Both the position numbers and the translations under genes were made by a program. Under the pieces are notes generated by a model. The model saw only the letters and a program-made list of their open reading frames with translations, searched no databases and was not told where the DNA came from. A stretch of 42,186 nt of DNA from the NCBI RefSeq assembly GCF_900113735.1, contig NZ_FOQM01000054.1:1-42186 (forward strand), written 5' to 3'. Numbering within the stretch: position 1 is the first letter of the stretch; each line of letters opens with the position of its first letter. The DNA comes from Bradyrhizobium sp. Gha. GTDB taxonomy: Bacteria > Pseudomonadota > Alphaproteobacteria > Rhizobiales > Xanthobacteraceae. Shown here in pieces: positions 7,784-16,545 of the stretch.

Positions 7784-9427
7784 TCACGCACTCCGCGCCA
7801 GCGCACCGTCGATCATGTTGACCGCGTTCTGCACGCCGTACACCGCGACGAAGGAGCCGAAGCGCGGGCCCTTCTCCTGGCCGAGCAGCACCTGGTACAG
7901 CATGTTGAACCAGTCGAGCGTGACGCCGGGGCGGCCGTCCTTGCCCTTCTTGACCTGGTCGAGGAACGGCTCGCGCCGGCCGATTTCGTACACGACGTTC
8001 TGGATGTCTTCGGCTGACGCGTCTGCCGGGAGCTGCGACAGCGCTTCGCGCAGATCCTGCAGCGCGGCGCGCTCGGTTTCCGTGGGAACGCGGAACTGCT
8101 TCGTCGGCGCGACGAAGTCGCGGTAATAGTTGATGGCGTAGCCGACCATCGCGTCGAGCTTCGGATGCGTGTGCGGGCTGACGCCGGGCCGATAGCGGCC
8201 GATGAAGCCCCACAGCGTCTCGGCATTCTCCGCGTTCGACGACGACACCAGCGTCAACAGCAACTGGAACGTGACGGGCATGTCGCCCTGCGGTGGCCGG
8301 CCGGCATGGATGTGCCAGGCGGGATTGCCGAGCTGCTGCTTGGCATCCTGCCTGGCGAAGCCGTCGATGAACTGCTGGTAGTCGTCGACCTGGCGCGGGA
8401 TGACGTCGAAGAACAGCCGCTTCGCGGCCTTGGGCTCGCGATACATGAACAGCGACAGCGATTCCGGCGAGGCGTAGCGCAGCCATTCGTCGATGGTGAG
8501 GCCGTTGCCCTTCGACTTCGAGATCTTCTGACCCTTCTCGTCGAGGAAGAGCTCGTAGTTGAAACCTTCGGGGGGCGTGCCGCCGAGCGCCCTGGCGATC
8601 GCGCCGGAAAGCTTCACGGAATCGATCAGGTCCTTGCCGGCCATCTCATAGTCGACGCCGAGCGCGACCCAGCGCATCGCCCAGTCGGCCTTCCACTGAC
8701 ACTTGACGTTGCCGCCGGTCACCGGCGTTTCGACTTCCTCGTTGGTGTCAGGATCGACATAGGTCACCGTGCCGGCCGCGACGTCGCGGCGGATCATCGG
8801 CACCTGCAGCACGACACCCGTGGTCTTGCTGATGGGCAGGAACGGCGAATAGGTCGCGCGGCGATCGGGGCCGAGCGTCGGCAGGATGATCTCCATCACC
8901 TTGTCGTAGGCCGCGAGCATCTTCAGCAGCGTCGCGTCGAAACGGCCGGACTTGTAATAGACGGTCGAGCTTGCGAACTCGTAGTCGAAGCCGAAATGAT
9001 CCAGGAACGCACGCAGGCGCGCATTGTTGGCGTCGCCAAACGACGGATGCTCGTTCGAGAACGGGTCGGGTACCGCAGTGAGCGGCCGCCCCAGATATTG
9101 CGCCAAGAGATCCCTGTTCGGCACGTTGTCAGGCACCTTGCGGAAGCCGTCCATGTCGTCGGAGAAGGCGAGCAAGCGGGTCTTGATCTTGTCCTCGGTG
9201 AGCACGCGGAAGGCATGGCGCACCATCGAGGTGCGCGCGACCTCGCCGAACGTGCCGATATGCGGCAGGCCGGAGGGACCGTAACCGGTCTCGAACAGCA
9301 CCTCGTCCTTCGGGCTTTTCTTCAACCGCGCGACAATGGCCTTCGCCTGCTCGAACGGCCAGGCGCTGGATTGCTCGGCGAGCGCACGCAGATCGCTCGG
9401 GGTCATGTTGGGGTCGATAACGGACAT
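7784..9427 (-). CDS. lysK: Lysyl-tRNA synthetase, class I
   Basis: The enzyme charges tRNA-Lys with lysine. It belongs to the class I (archaeal-type) LysRS, not the usual bacterial class II form. The class I signatures are the HIGH-type motif PHIGT (His56-Gly58 from the chosen start) and the KMSKS-type motif KISKSKGNG. GPSGLPHIGTFGEVART and the zinc-region-like YVDPDTNEE segment also fit. The protein is 547 residues from the ATG at 9427, which has a good GGAGG upstream; a longer open frame up to 9493 runs into a palindromic repeat and is not favoured. Class I LysRS is known in alphaproteobacteria and spirochaetes. It appears to be a single-gene unit. Confidence 0.92.
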   Translation of the reverse strand: MSVIDPNMTPSDLRALAEQSSAWPFEQAKAIVARLKKSPKDEVLFETGYGPSGLPHIGTFGEVARTSMVRHAFRVLTEDKIKTRLLAFSDDMDGFRKVPDNVPNRDLLAQYLGRPLTAVPDPFSNEHPSFGDANNARLRAFLDHFGFDYEFASSTVYYKSGRFDATLLKMLAAYDKVMEIILPTLGPDRRATYSPFLPISKTTGVVLQVPMIRRDVAAGTVTYVDPDTNEEVETPVTGGNVKCQWKADWAMRWVALGVDYEMAGKDLIDSVKLSGAIARALGGTPPEGFNYELFLDEKGQKISKSKGNGLTIDEWLRYASPESLSLFMYREPKAAKRLFFDVIPRQVDDYQQFIDGFARQDAKQQLGNPAWHIHAGRPPQGDMPVTFQLLLTLVSSSNAENAETLWGFIGRYRPGVSPHTHPKLDAMVGYAINYYRDFVAPTKQFRVPTETERAALQDLREALSQLPADASAEDIQNVVYEIGRREPFLDQVKKGKDGRPGVTLDWFNMLYQVLLGQEKGPRFGSFVAVYGVQNAVNMIDGALARSA

Positions 9428-9487
9428 CAAGGAAGCCTCCGGGCCGCGGAAAATAGCGATTTCCGGGCAGAATGCAAAAACGTTGAT

Positions 9488-9626
9488 CGTCATTCCGGGG
9501 CACGCGCATCAGCGCGTGAACCCGGAATCTCGAGATTCCGGGTCTGGTCCTTCGGACCATCCCGGAATGACAAGTCAAAAATCTCGGGATTCCGGGTTCG
9601 CGCTTCGCGCGCCCCCGAATGACGGG
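9488..9626. repeat. Composite palindromic repeat
   Basis: The region is a chain of nested inverted repeats: CGTCATTCCGGGG (from 9490) against CCCGAATGACGGG (to 9625), CGGAATCTCGAGATTCCG (9532-9541 region), GGTCCTTCGGACC, and a second GGGATTCCGGG block with CGCGCTTCGCGCG. It fills the gap between the start of lysK and the stop of the solute-binding protein gene, where no coding sequence is seen. It looks like a dispersed rhizobial intergenic element. Confidence 0.65.
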
Positions 9627-9641
9627 TTTGAATTTGAATGG

Positions 9642-10589
9642 CTAAAACGGGCTCACCGAAAAATACTTCAGCCACAGATCGGTGTACCGGCCTTTTTCCC
9701 AGACGCGGAACATGGCCCAGTTCAGAGCCTGACGCAGCACGTCGTTGCCCTTGCGCACGGCGATGCCGATGCCTTCGCCGAAGAAGCGGCTCTCGACGAA
9801 CGGACCGCCGGAGAAGGCGCAGCAATCGCCGGAATCGGTGCCGTTGATCCAGAACGCCAGCGAGATGGCGTCGCCGAAGATGAAATCGACCTCGCCCTTG
9901 CGGAGCGCGGCGCGCAGCGCATCGTCGTTGGGATAGGGGTGCAATTCGGCGTCGGTGAACATCGCTTTCAGATAAGCCTCATGCGCGGAGCCCGCGATGA
10001 CGCCGACCTTCTTGCCTTCGAGATATTCGGGTCTGATCTCCGGCATCACCGCATCTTTGCGCGAGGCGAAGCGCGCCGGTACGCGGTAATAGGGATCAGT
10101 GAAGTCGACGCGCGCGCGAAGCTGCGGGCTCACCGCCATGGAGGCAATGATCGCGTCACCCCGGTTCGAGGTGAGCGCATCGACCAGCGTCTCGAAGCGG
10201 CGCATCTGCACCGTGCAAGAGACTTTGATCTCCTCGCAGAGGCTGCGTGCGAGATCGACATTGAAGCCGGCCGGGTTGCCGTCGGCGCCGGTATAGTTGA
10301 ACGGAGGGTAGTCGGTCTCGGTCAGGAAGCGGATCACGCTGAGCCGCGACAGGTCTGGCCGCTCCGGGCGGCGACGCGGGTCCCAGAAGCCGGGCACGGC
10401 CTGGGGGGCAGCTTGCGGCGCGGCCTGAGGTGCGGTGGGGGGCTGCTTGGCGGTGGACTGTGCGCGGGCGCCTGATAGCCCTGCGAGCAGGCACGCGGCC
10501 AGGGTCAGCCCCGCCAGCAAGCCACGGGCAGTTTTGGACGATTTCGCCTGTTGCGATGGAGCCATCGGCCGGGAATGAATGAATTCCAT
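9642..10589 (-). CDS. Periplasmic solute-binding protein, amino-acid type
   Basis: A 315-residue exported protein of the family 3 solute-binding fold (as in amino-acid ABC importers). A signal peptide is visible (LLAGLTLAACLLAGLSGARA, cleavage near residue 44), followed by a Pro/Gln/Ala-rich linker. The binding domain starts at about residue 85 with RFLTETDYPPFNYTG and continues through FNVDLARSLCEEIKV, ASMAVSPQLRARVDFTDPYY and KVGVIAGSAHEAYL, all typical. No permease or ATPase gene is adjacent, so it is either an orphan binding protein or works with a transporter elsewhere. The start may be the second ATG (10565). Confidence 0.85.
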   Translation of the reverse strand: MEFIHSRPMAPSQQAKSSKTARGLLAGLTLAACLLAGLSGARAQSTAKQPPTAPQAAPQAAPQAVPGFWDPRRRPERPDLSRLSVIRFLTETDYPPFNYTGADGNPAGFNVDLARSLCEEIKVSCTVQMRRFETLVDALTSNRGDAIIASMAVSPQLRARVDFTDPYYRVPARFASRKDAVMPEIRPEYLEGKKVGVIAGSAHEAYLKAMFTDAELHPYPNDDALRAALRKGEVDFIFGDAISLAFWINGTDSGDCCAFSGGPFVESRFFGEGIGIAVRKGNDVLRQALNWAMFRVWEKGRYTDLWLKYFSVSPF

Positions 10590-10683
10590 TGGGATCGGAA
10601 GGCCTTATAGACCATCCGGCCGGGAACGCGAGCCGAAATGCAGCCGGGGTGTACTCCCTCCCCCGCCTGCGGCGAGGTGAAAC

Positions 10684-11274
10684 TCACAGATACTTCTTCA
10701 AATCCGCCGCGGCCTCTTCCGGGGTCCGCTTCAGGTTGAACGGCGAGACGAAACGGCCGTCGCGGTCCATCAGATAGATCAGCGCGGTGTGGTCCATGGT
10801 GTAGTCGCCGTCCTTGGTCGGGACCTTCTTGGCATAGACCCGGTAGGAGGTGATCACCTTGGCGGTCTCGGCGGGATCGCCGCTGAGGCCTTCGAGATGC
10901 GGATCGAAGCTCGAGAGGTAGTCCTTCATGGTCGCGGGCGTGTCGCGCTCGGGATCGACCGAGATGAAGATGGCGTTGACCTTGTCGGCATCCTTGCCCA
11001 TCGCACGCAAGACTTCCGACATCTCGAACAGCGAGGTCGGGCACACGTCAGGACAATGGGTGTAGCCGAAGAAGATCAGGGTCGGCTTGCCCCTGAGGTT
11101 CTGGTCGGTGACGGTCTTGCCGTTCTGGTCGGTGAGCTGGAACGGGCCGCCGATCGCGGCCGGCTGCGCCACCTTGCTGACCCCGCCCATGGCCCAGAAC
11201 ATCACCAGCAGACCGACGACGAGACTCGAGGCGAAGGCGGTCGCGATCACCAGCGGACGGGCGGTGGAGCTCAT
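10684..11274 (-). CDS. SCO family copper chaperone (Sco1/SenC)
   Basis: A 196-residue thioredoxin-fold protein anchored by one N-terminal membrane segment (about residues 9-30). The copper-binding CxxxC motif appears as CPDVC in FFGYTHCPDVCPTS (about residues 74-78), and the conserved His is present in TMDHTALIYLMD. The block IFISVDPERDTP is a family signature. SCO proteins deliver copper to or reduce the Cu-A site of cytochrome c oxidase. The gene follows a small membrane-protein gene on the same strand (18-nt gap), and both probably belong to one transcript. Confidence 0.92.
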   Translation of the reverse strand: MSSTARPLVIATAFASSLVVGLLVMFWAMGGVSKVAQPAAIGGPFQLTDQNGKTVTDQNLRGKPTLIFFGYTHCPDVCPTSLFEMSEVLRAMGKDADKVNAIFISVDPERDTPATMKDYLSSFDPHLEGLSGDPAETAKVITSYRVYAKKVPTKDGDYTMDHTALIYLMDRDGRFVSPFNLKRTPEEAAADLKKYL

Positions 11275-11298
11275 GAGCGGAAAACTTTCTGTCGCGGG

Positions 11299-11493
11299 TC
11301 AGAAGCAGGCGGCAAAGCCGGTCCTGATCATTTCGAAGAACACCTGGGAGCCGTAGTGGAACCAGAGCGCGAACGCGCCGATCAGCATCAGCCCGCCGGC
11401 ACCGGCGCCGGCCCATAGCAGCACGGACGGCGTAGGGGCGGCAGTGGGCGAATTGTCCTGTACCTGGCGTGCCGGATGCAGTGATTGAGCCAT
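11299..11493 (-). CDS. Small single-span membrane protein upstream of SCO
   Basis: A 64-residue protein starting at the ATG at 11493 (a longer open frame to 11592 has an arginine-rich N-terminus that looks non-coding). The sequence has a polar N-terminus (MAQSLHPARQVQDN), then one membrane helix at about residues 25-46 (VLLWAGAGAGGLMLIGAFAL), then a short periplasmic tail with YGSQVFFEMIRTGF and a terminal Cys-Phe. I do not recognise a family. Its position directly before the SCO gene hints at a role in oxidase assembly or copper handling, but that is inference only. Confidence 0.6.
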   Translation of the reverse strand: MAQSLHPARQVQDNSPTAAPTPSVLLWAGAGAGGLMLIGAFALWFHYGSQVFFEMIRTGFAACF

Positions 11494-11615
11494 ATGACAA
11501 CGATCGGGACGACGATCGAGGCGAAGGCCCCGGTTCCCTGCCTCCCAAATAGGCTTTGGCCCGCCGACGGACAAGCGCCGCGGGCGGGCCAAAAATCACA
11601 TCGAGCTGAATAGGC

Positions 11616-12140
11616 TCAGTGAAGCAGCTGGCCTCGGGCGGACTCCAGCTCTTCCGCTTTCGGCGAAGGCCGGGCCGAAACGGGCTTGCTGGTGGAGGCC
11701 TGCGCGTCGAGATAGCAGGGCTTGTACATGGCCTGAAGCTGCCTGCCCCTCAGGAACAGCATGTGCGGCGTGAGGCCGCCACGCTGCGTGATCCAGCGCT
11801 TCACCTGCGAGGGATACATCGCATAGAGCATCTGGGTTGCTTCGGGGTTGGTGACGGCGCGGCCGTTGCTGCCGAAATCCCAGGCGGCGTGGAAGCCGAG
11901 CGTCGCGTGCGAGGTGACGCAGATGCGGTCACGCGGAATGGCGCCGAGGACGATGGTGCAGGCCGAGGCACAGAGACCGTCGATGATGACGGTATCGCCG
12001 GATTGCCTGAGGTCCTGGTACCTGTCGACGTAAGTCCCGATCCGGCCGCCGCGGTCATCTGCGATCCGAACCACCGCGTGAGACGCCCCCATGCAGGCGA
12101 TCAAGCAAACCGCCGCAAGCAACCCCGTCAAAAACTTCAT
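11616..12140 (-). CDS. Secreted ClpP/crotonase-like protein of unknown function
   Basis: A 174-residue protein with a signal peptide (residues 1-22, ending SHA). The mature part resembles the ClpP/SppA/crotonase fold. It has VRIADDRGGRIGTYVDRYQDL, then a VIIDGLCASACTIVLG segment where the Ser between two Cys occupies the place of a ClpP-type nucleophile, then VTSHATLGFHAAW where the His would follow. The C-terminal 40 residues are Pro/Ser/Lys rich and probably unstructured. The two cysteines flanking the Ser may form a disulfide. Whether it is a peptidase is unproved. It stands alone on the minus strand upstream of the small membrane-protein gene. Confidence 0.65.
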   Translation of the reverse strand: MKFLTGLLAAVCLIACMGASHAVVRIADDRGGRIGTYVDRYQDLRQSGDTVIIDGLCASACTIVLGAIPRDRICVTSHATLGFHAAWDFGSNGRAVTNPEATQMLYAMYPSQVKRWITQRGGLTPHMLFLRGRQLQAMYKPCYLDAQASTSKPVSARPSPKAEELESARGQLLH

Positions 12141-12388
12141 GTCCCCCGCCCCAGTCGTTTTCGAATCTGTGTGTCAGGTGGTGATGCGCGCCCAGCGTCG
12201 GTCGAGACCATGGTTTTGTCTAGGCACGCCGGCTTGCTCAAAACAAATTCAAATCCAGTGTTGCGTCCGCGCTGCACTCGGGCAGCCCTGATCCCAAAGT
12301 GGAACAATTAACGTTGTCTTGCGCGCCACGCCCTTGATCTCAGTTACGACAGCTGGCTTCAATTCCGGGCAACTACAGGGGGGAACTC

Positions 12389-14059
12389 ATGCCGGGGGAT
12401 TCGACCGAGCAGGCTGACGTCATTGTCGTCGGCGCAGGGCTATCGGGACTGGTGGCGGCGACCGAGATAGCGGATGCCGGCAAGCGCGTGATCGTGGTCG
12501 ACCAGGAAGGCGAGCAGTCGCTCGGCGGCCAGGCGTTCTGGTCGTTCGGCGGATTGTTCCTGGTTGATTCGCCGGAGCAGCGCCGGCTCGGCATCAAGGA
12601 CTCCTTCGATCTGGCGATGCAGGACTGGCTCGGCACCGCCGGCTTCGACCGCGATGAGGATTTCTGGCCGCGCAAATGGGCCGAGGCCTATGTGGCGTTC
12701 GCCGCCGGCGAGAAGCGCGACTGGCTGCGCGCGATGGGGCATCGCATCTTCCCCGTGGTCGGCTGGGCCGAGCGCGGCGGCTACGACGCGATGGGCCACG
12801 GCAATTCGGTACCGCGCTTTCACGTCACCTGGGGCACCGGGCCCGGCATCGTCGAGCCTTTCGAGCGCCGCGCGCGCGAGGCCGCGAAGAGCGGGCGCCT
12901 CATTTTCAAGTTCCGCCACCGTGTCGACGCGCTCTCGATCACCAACGGCACGGTGGACGGCGTCAGCGGCGCGGTCCTCGCAGCCGATCATGTCGAGCGT
13001 GGCAAGAGCTCCTCGCGCACCATCGTCGGCGAATTTGCGCTGAAGGCGCAGGCCGTGATCGTGGCGTCGGGCGGCATCGGCGGCAATCATGATTTGGTGC
13101 GGGCGAACTGGCCGGAGCGGCTCGGCACGCCGCCGAAATTCATGATTTCAGGCGTGCCGGAGCATGTCGACGGCCGCATGATCGGCATCACCGAGCAAAC
13201 AGGCGCGCGGCTGATCAACCGCGACCGCATGTGGCACTACGTCGAGGGCATCCAGAACTGGTCACCGATCTGGCCGCGCCACGGCATCCGCATCCTGCCC
13301 GGCCCCTCCTCGATGTGGTTCGACGCCACGGGCACGCGGCTGCCGGCGCCCTTGTTTCCGGGCTCCGACACGCTGGGCCAGCTCAAATACATCATGTCGT
13401 CAGGCCATGATTATTCCTGGTTCATCCTGACCCAGGCCATCATCAAGAAGGAGTTTGCGCTGTCGGGCTCGGAGCAAAATCCTGACCTCACGGGCAAGAG
13501 CTGGCGCATGACCTTGCGCCGAGCCACCAACAAGGGCGCACCGGCGCCGGTGGAGGCGTTCAAGAGCCATGGTGCCGATTTCATCGTGCGCGACAAGCTC
13601 GAGGACCTCGTCGCGGCCATGAACAAGCTCGCCGGGAACGATCTGCTCAAGCTCGACCGCATCAAGATGCAGATCGAGGCGCGCGACCGCGAGATCGCCA
13701 ACCCTTACGTCAAGGATGCGCAGGTGATGAACATCCACAATGCCAGGCGCTATATCGGCGACAGACTGATCCGCACGGCGTCGCCGCACCGGATTCTCGA
13801 TCCGGAGAAGGGGCCGCTGATCGCGGTCAAGCTCAACATCCTCACCCGCAAGACGCTGGGCGGCTTCGAGACCGATCTCGACTCGCGCGTGTTCGGCGCC
13901 GTGGGACGGATCATCCCCGGCCTCTACGCGGTCGGCGAGGCCGCAGGTTTCGGCGGCGGCGGCGTGCACGGCTATCGCTCGCTGGAGGGCACCTTCCTCG
14001 GCGGCTGCCTGTTCTCGGGCCGCAATGCCGGCCGTGCCGCGGCGAAGGCGGTGGGCTGA
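12389..14059 (+). CDS. FAD-binding dehydrogenase (flavocytochrome c / KstD type)
   Basis: A 556-residue cytosolic flavoprotein. The FAD dinucleotide-binding motif GAGLSGLVAATEIADAGK lies at about residues 11-30 and the ribose-contacting acidic residues (VVDQE) follow. FAD-contact sequences also appear at the C-terminus (GLYAVGEAAGFGGGGVHG and LGGCLFSGRNAGR). The overall pattern matches the group of putative FAD-binding dehydrogenases related to fumarate reductase flavoproteins and 3-ketosteroid dehydrogenases. The substrate is unknown. The ATG at 12389 is preceded by a G-rich ribosome-binding site (GGGGGG). It is monocistronic: upstream is a 248-nt gap with no gene and downstream a convergent gene. 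Confidence 0.88.
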   Translation: MPGDSTEQADVIVVGAGLSGLVAATEIADAGKRVIVVDQEGEQSLGGQAFWSFGGLFLVDSPEQRRLGIKDSFDLAMQDWLGTAGFDRDEDFWPRKWAEAYVAFAAGEKRDWLRAMGHRIFPVVGWAERGGYDAMGHGNSVPRFHVTWGTGPGIVEPFERRAREAAKSGRLIFKFRHRVDALSITNGTVDGVSGAVLAADHVERGKSSSRTIVGEFALKAQAVIVASGGIGGNHDLVRANWPERLGTPPKFMISGVPEHVDGRMIGITEQTGARLINRDRMWHYVEGIQNWSPIWPRHGIRILPGPSSMWFDATGTRLPAPLFPGSDTLGQLKYIMSSGHDYSWFILTQAIIKKEFALSGSEQNPDLTGKSWRMTLRRATNKGAPAPVEAFKSHGADFIVRDKLEDLVAAMNKLAGNDLLKLDRIKMQIEARDREIANPYVKDAQVMNIHNARRYIGDRLIRTASPHRILDPEKGPLIAVKLNILTRKTLGGFETDLDSRVFGAVGRIIPGLYAVGEAAGFGGGGVHGYRSLEGTFLGGCLFSGRNAGRAAAKAVG

Positions 14060-14097
14060 GCGGAGAGGCGCGCGGCTGCGGGCGCGCCGCGCCCGCA

Positions 14098-14394
14098 TCA
14101 GCCGCGGCGAAGCAGCTCCTGCAACAGGCGTTCGGTCTCGGAGATCTGAACGAGCCGCAGCGACAGCAACTCGTTCAGCTCCGCCATGTGCGCCCGAAGT
14201 CTCTTGGTCTCGGGTCCGTCATCGAAATTCCGAAGAAAATCGCCGAGCGCGCCAAGGCATCGCTGCAGCGTCACGACGCTTTGCTGCAGCGTCTCGCAAT
14301 CTATCCTGGCGTTGGCGACCACGCTGGTCGCCCTGAAAGGCCAGGTGATGACGTTGTCGCCCGTGGACTCCTTTTGTGCGGGTCGATCGATCAT
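14098..14394 (-). CDS. Hypothetical small helical protein
   Basis: A 98-residue soluble protein that I do not recognise. From about residue 25 onwards it is predicted helical with heptad-like spacing (CETLQQSVVTLQRCLGALGDFL and later MAELNELLSLRLVQISETERLL), ending RRG. The N-terminus is polar. It lies 45 nt downstream of the stop codon of the chemoreceptor gene on the same strand, so it may be co-transcribed with it. A role linked to the chemoreceptor is possible, but nothing in the sequence proves it. Confidence 0.55.
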   Translation of the reverse strand: MIDRPAQKESTGDNVITWPFRATSVVANARIDCETLQQSVVTLQRCLGALGDFLRNFDDGPETKRLRAHMAELNELLSLRLVQISETERLLQELLRRG

Positions 14395-14439
14395 CGCCTT
14401 CCCTCATGTCATCGTGAACAGCGATCTGTCCGCTCGAGG

Positions 14440-16545
14440 TCAGGCAGCGCGCACGATGTTCAGGAACTGCTCGACCTCGGAATGCAATCGCGAGCTATCC
14501 TTCGACAGCATTTGCGCCGAAGCAAGTACCTGGGTCGAAGCCGAACCGGTCTCCGCTGCCCCGTCCCTTACGTCGCTGATGTTGGCGGCGACCTGGTCGG
14601 TGCCTTGCGCCGCCTGCTGGATGTTACGGGCAATCTCCTGCGTGGCCGCGCCCTGCTCTTCGACGGCCGAAGCGATCGCCGATGAAATCTCCGAGATCCT
14701 GTCGATCGTTCCGCTGATCTCCTTGATCGCGACCACCGACTCCTGTGTGGCCGCCTGAATGTCGGCAATCTGGTGACCAATCTCCCCGGTCGCCTTCGCG
14801 GTTTGCTCGGCGAGCGCCTTGACCTCGGACGCGACCACGGCAAAGCCGCGCCCCGCTTCACCGGCCCGCGCCGCTTCGATCGTGGCGTTCAGGGCGAGCA
14901 GATTGGTCTGTCCCGCAATGTTGTTGATCAGTTCGACCACGTCGCCGATGCGGGTTGCAGCCTGCGACAGCTTGTTGACCCGATCATTGGTCCGCTGCGC
15001 CTGCACCACCGCGGCACCGGCAATTCTGGCTGCGTCCTGCACCTGGCGACTGATCTCCGTGACCGACGAACTCATCTCTTCAGTGGCGGAGGCCACCGAT
15101 TGAACGTTGGTCGACGCTTCCTCGGATGCGGCAGAGACCACGCCCGATAGCTCCTGGGTTTTCTCGGCGGTCTTGCTCAGGGTCCGCGCCGCGGCCTCGA
15201 GCTCTGTCGACGAGCACGATAGCGTCTTCACGATCTCGCCTACTGCGTCCTGGAACTGACCTGCAAGCTGCTGCATGTCGGCCTTGCGCTGAGCGGCCGC
15301 GCGGGCCTCGGCCTGTGCCTGCTCGGCGCGCAGATGCTCGGCCTCGATCATGTTCTCCTTGAACACCTGGACGGCATTGGCCATCTCGCCGACCTCGTCG
15401 GTGCGGCCGACGCAGGGGATCGCCATGGAGGTGTCGCCGCCGGCGAGCTTGCCCATGGCAGTGGTCATTCCCCGGATCGGGACAACGATCGAGCGGGACG
15501 TGAACAATGCGATTGTCCCGCCGAGGCCGACCCCCGCGGCCAGCAGGACCCACAGGATCAGCTCGAGCAGCGAGATGCTCTCCTGCACGTCCCGGCTCTC
15601 CTCGGCGAGCATCTTTTTCTGATTGGACTTGATGCCTCCCGACCGTGCGCCGTCGACACCCTTGGGGCCGTCGAGCAGATCGAGAATCTTTGCCGCGCGC
15701 GGCGCGGCTTCGGTCACCAGCAGGTAAACCGGCGCGTTCCAGTCCTGCGCCTCCCGAAGCGCGAAGACCTTCTCGTAGAGTGGCGCAAGCTCGCTTCGTG
15801 CTTTCGAGATCTTGTCGAAGGAAGCCTGTTGCGGGACCGTGAGCAGGTCCTTCCGGGCATTGACCCCGGCATAGCCTCTCTCAAAGGCCGCCCAGGGCTG
15901 GTCGAACCTCTCCTTGTCGGCCTTTTCGCCCGAGAGCAGGTACATCCGAAGCAGGGCCGTGGCGGCGGCAAAATTGCCGCGCGTATCAGCCATGGACTTG
16001 AACAGTTTCTTGCGTTCCGGCGTGGCTTCCTGTGCCTCCTCCTGATCGATCATCTTCGTGATCTCGGAGAAGATCATGTCCGCGCGCGGGCTGGCCTCGC
16101 TGACCATGAGCTTGGTCGCAGGATAGGCATCGGGAGTGAAAGCGATGGCCTCGGCCCTGTCCTGCGCCGCGCGAAACTCCGCGAGCAGAACCTTGGCTTG
16201 CTCCCATTTTTGCCTGTTCTCGGCATTGGTAAACTGCGCTGCACGTTCGTCGAACGCAGCGATGGTCCGATCCATCTCCTTCCACATCGCCATGCGATCG
16301 AGCTTGCCTTGCGGATTTCCGCTCAGCAGATAGCCGCGCAGCGTCGCCAGCGTGGAATAGAGATTGCCGACCAGCTCGGTGCTCGCCAACGCGACCGGCG
16401 TGCGCAGGTCCGTCATGCGATTGACCGTCGTTGACATGCGCCCGACCTCCAACACGGTGTAGCCGACGGAAAGTGCGACGATGGCGCAGACTGCAGCAAA
16501 TCCGGCGATCAACCGGCCACCAATGCGGAACTTGAAATAAGACAT
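14440..16545 (-). CDS. Methyl-accepting chemotaxis protein
   Basis: A 701-residue transmembrane chemoreceptor. The first membrane helix is at about residues 8-28 (GGRLIAGFAAVCAIVALSVG). A long periplasmic helical sensor of about 300 residues follows, then the second membrane helix (LLELILWVLLAAGVGLGG). A HAMP domain comes next (IVVPIRGMTTAMGKLAGGD). The cytoplasmic signalling domain contains the hairpin tip region (NNIAGQTNLLALNATIEAAR, AGRGFAVVASEVKALAEQTAKA) that binds CheA/CheW. No CheR-tethering pentapeptide is seen at the C-terminus (FLNIVRAA). The long sensor region has no domain I recognise. The ATG at 16545 was chosen because the longer frame (to 16611) lacks support. Confidence 0.92.
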   Translation of the reverse strand: MSYFKFRIGGRLIAGFAAVCAIVALSVGYTVLEVGRMSTTVNRMTDLRTPVALASTELVGNLYSTLATLRGYLLSGNPQGKLDRMAMWKEMDRTIAAFDERAAQFTNAENRQKWEQAKVLLAEFRAAQDRAEAIAFTPDAYPATKLMVSEASPRADMIFSEITKMIDQEEAQEATPERKKLFKSMADTRGNFAAATALLRMYLLSGEKADKERFDQPWAAFERGYAGVNARKDLLTVPQQASFDKISKARSELAPLYEKVFALREAQDWNAPVYLLVTEAAPRAAKILDLLDGPKGVDGARSGGIKSNQKKMLAEESRDVQESISLLELILWVLLAAGVGLGGTIALFTSRSIVVPIRGMTTAMGKLAGGDTSMAIPCVGRTDEVGEMANAVQVFKENMIEAEHLRAEQAQAEARAAAQRKADMQQLAGQFQDAVGEIVKTLSCSSTELEAAARTLSKTAEKTQELSGVVSAASEEASTNVQSVASATEEMSSSVTEISRQVQDAARIAGAAVVQAQRTNDRVNKLSQAATRIGDVVELINNIAGQTNLLALNATIEAARAGEAGRGFAVVASEVKALAEQTAKATGEIGHQIADIQAATQESVVAIKEISGTIDRISEISSAIASAVEEQGAATQEIARNIQQAAQGTDQVAANISDVRDGAAETGSASTQVLASAQMLSKDSSRLHSEVEQFLNIVRAA

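Noticed and set aside
8165..9622. 485-codon open frame antisense to class I LysRS
   Set aside because: Its composition (runs of Arg, Gly, Glu, His) is the usual third-position shadow of a high-GC gene; the opposite strand carries clear LysRS motifs.
9488..9626. Possible CRISPR-like repeats
   Set aside because: The repeated units are inverted, not evenly spaced direct repeats with unique spacers; no cas genes are nearby.
10620..10683. Possible palindromic repeat before the SCO stop
   Set aside because: Only a short degraded piece (CCTCCCCCGCCTGCGGCGAGG) remains; no second arm was found.
12141..12388. Search for a small gene or RNA between the ClpP-like gene and the FAD dehydrogenase gene
   Set aside because: No open frame with a ribosome-binding site and no strong hairpin was found in these 248 nt.
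15334..16434. 366-codon open frame antisense to the chemoreceptor
   Set aside because: Shadow frame; the opposite strand has all chemoreceptor domains.
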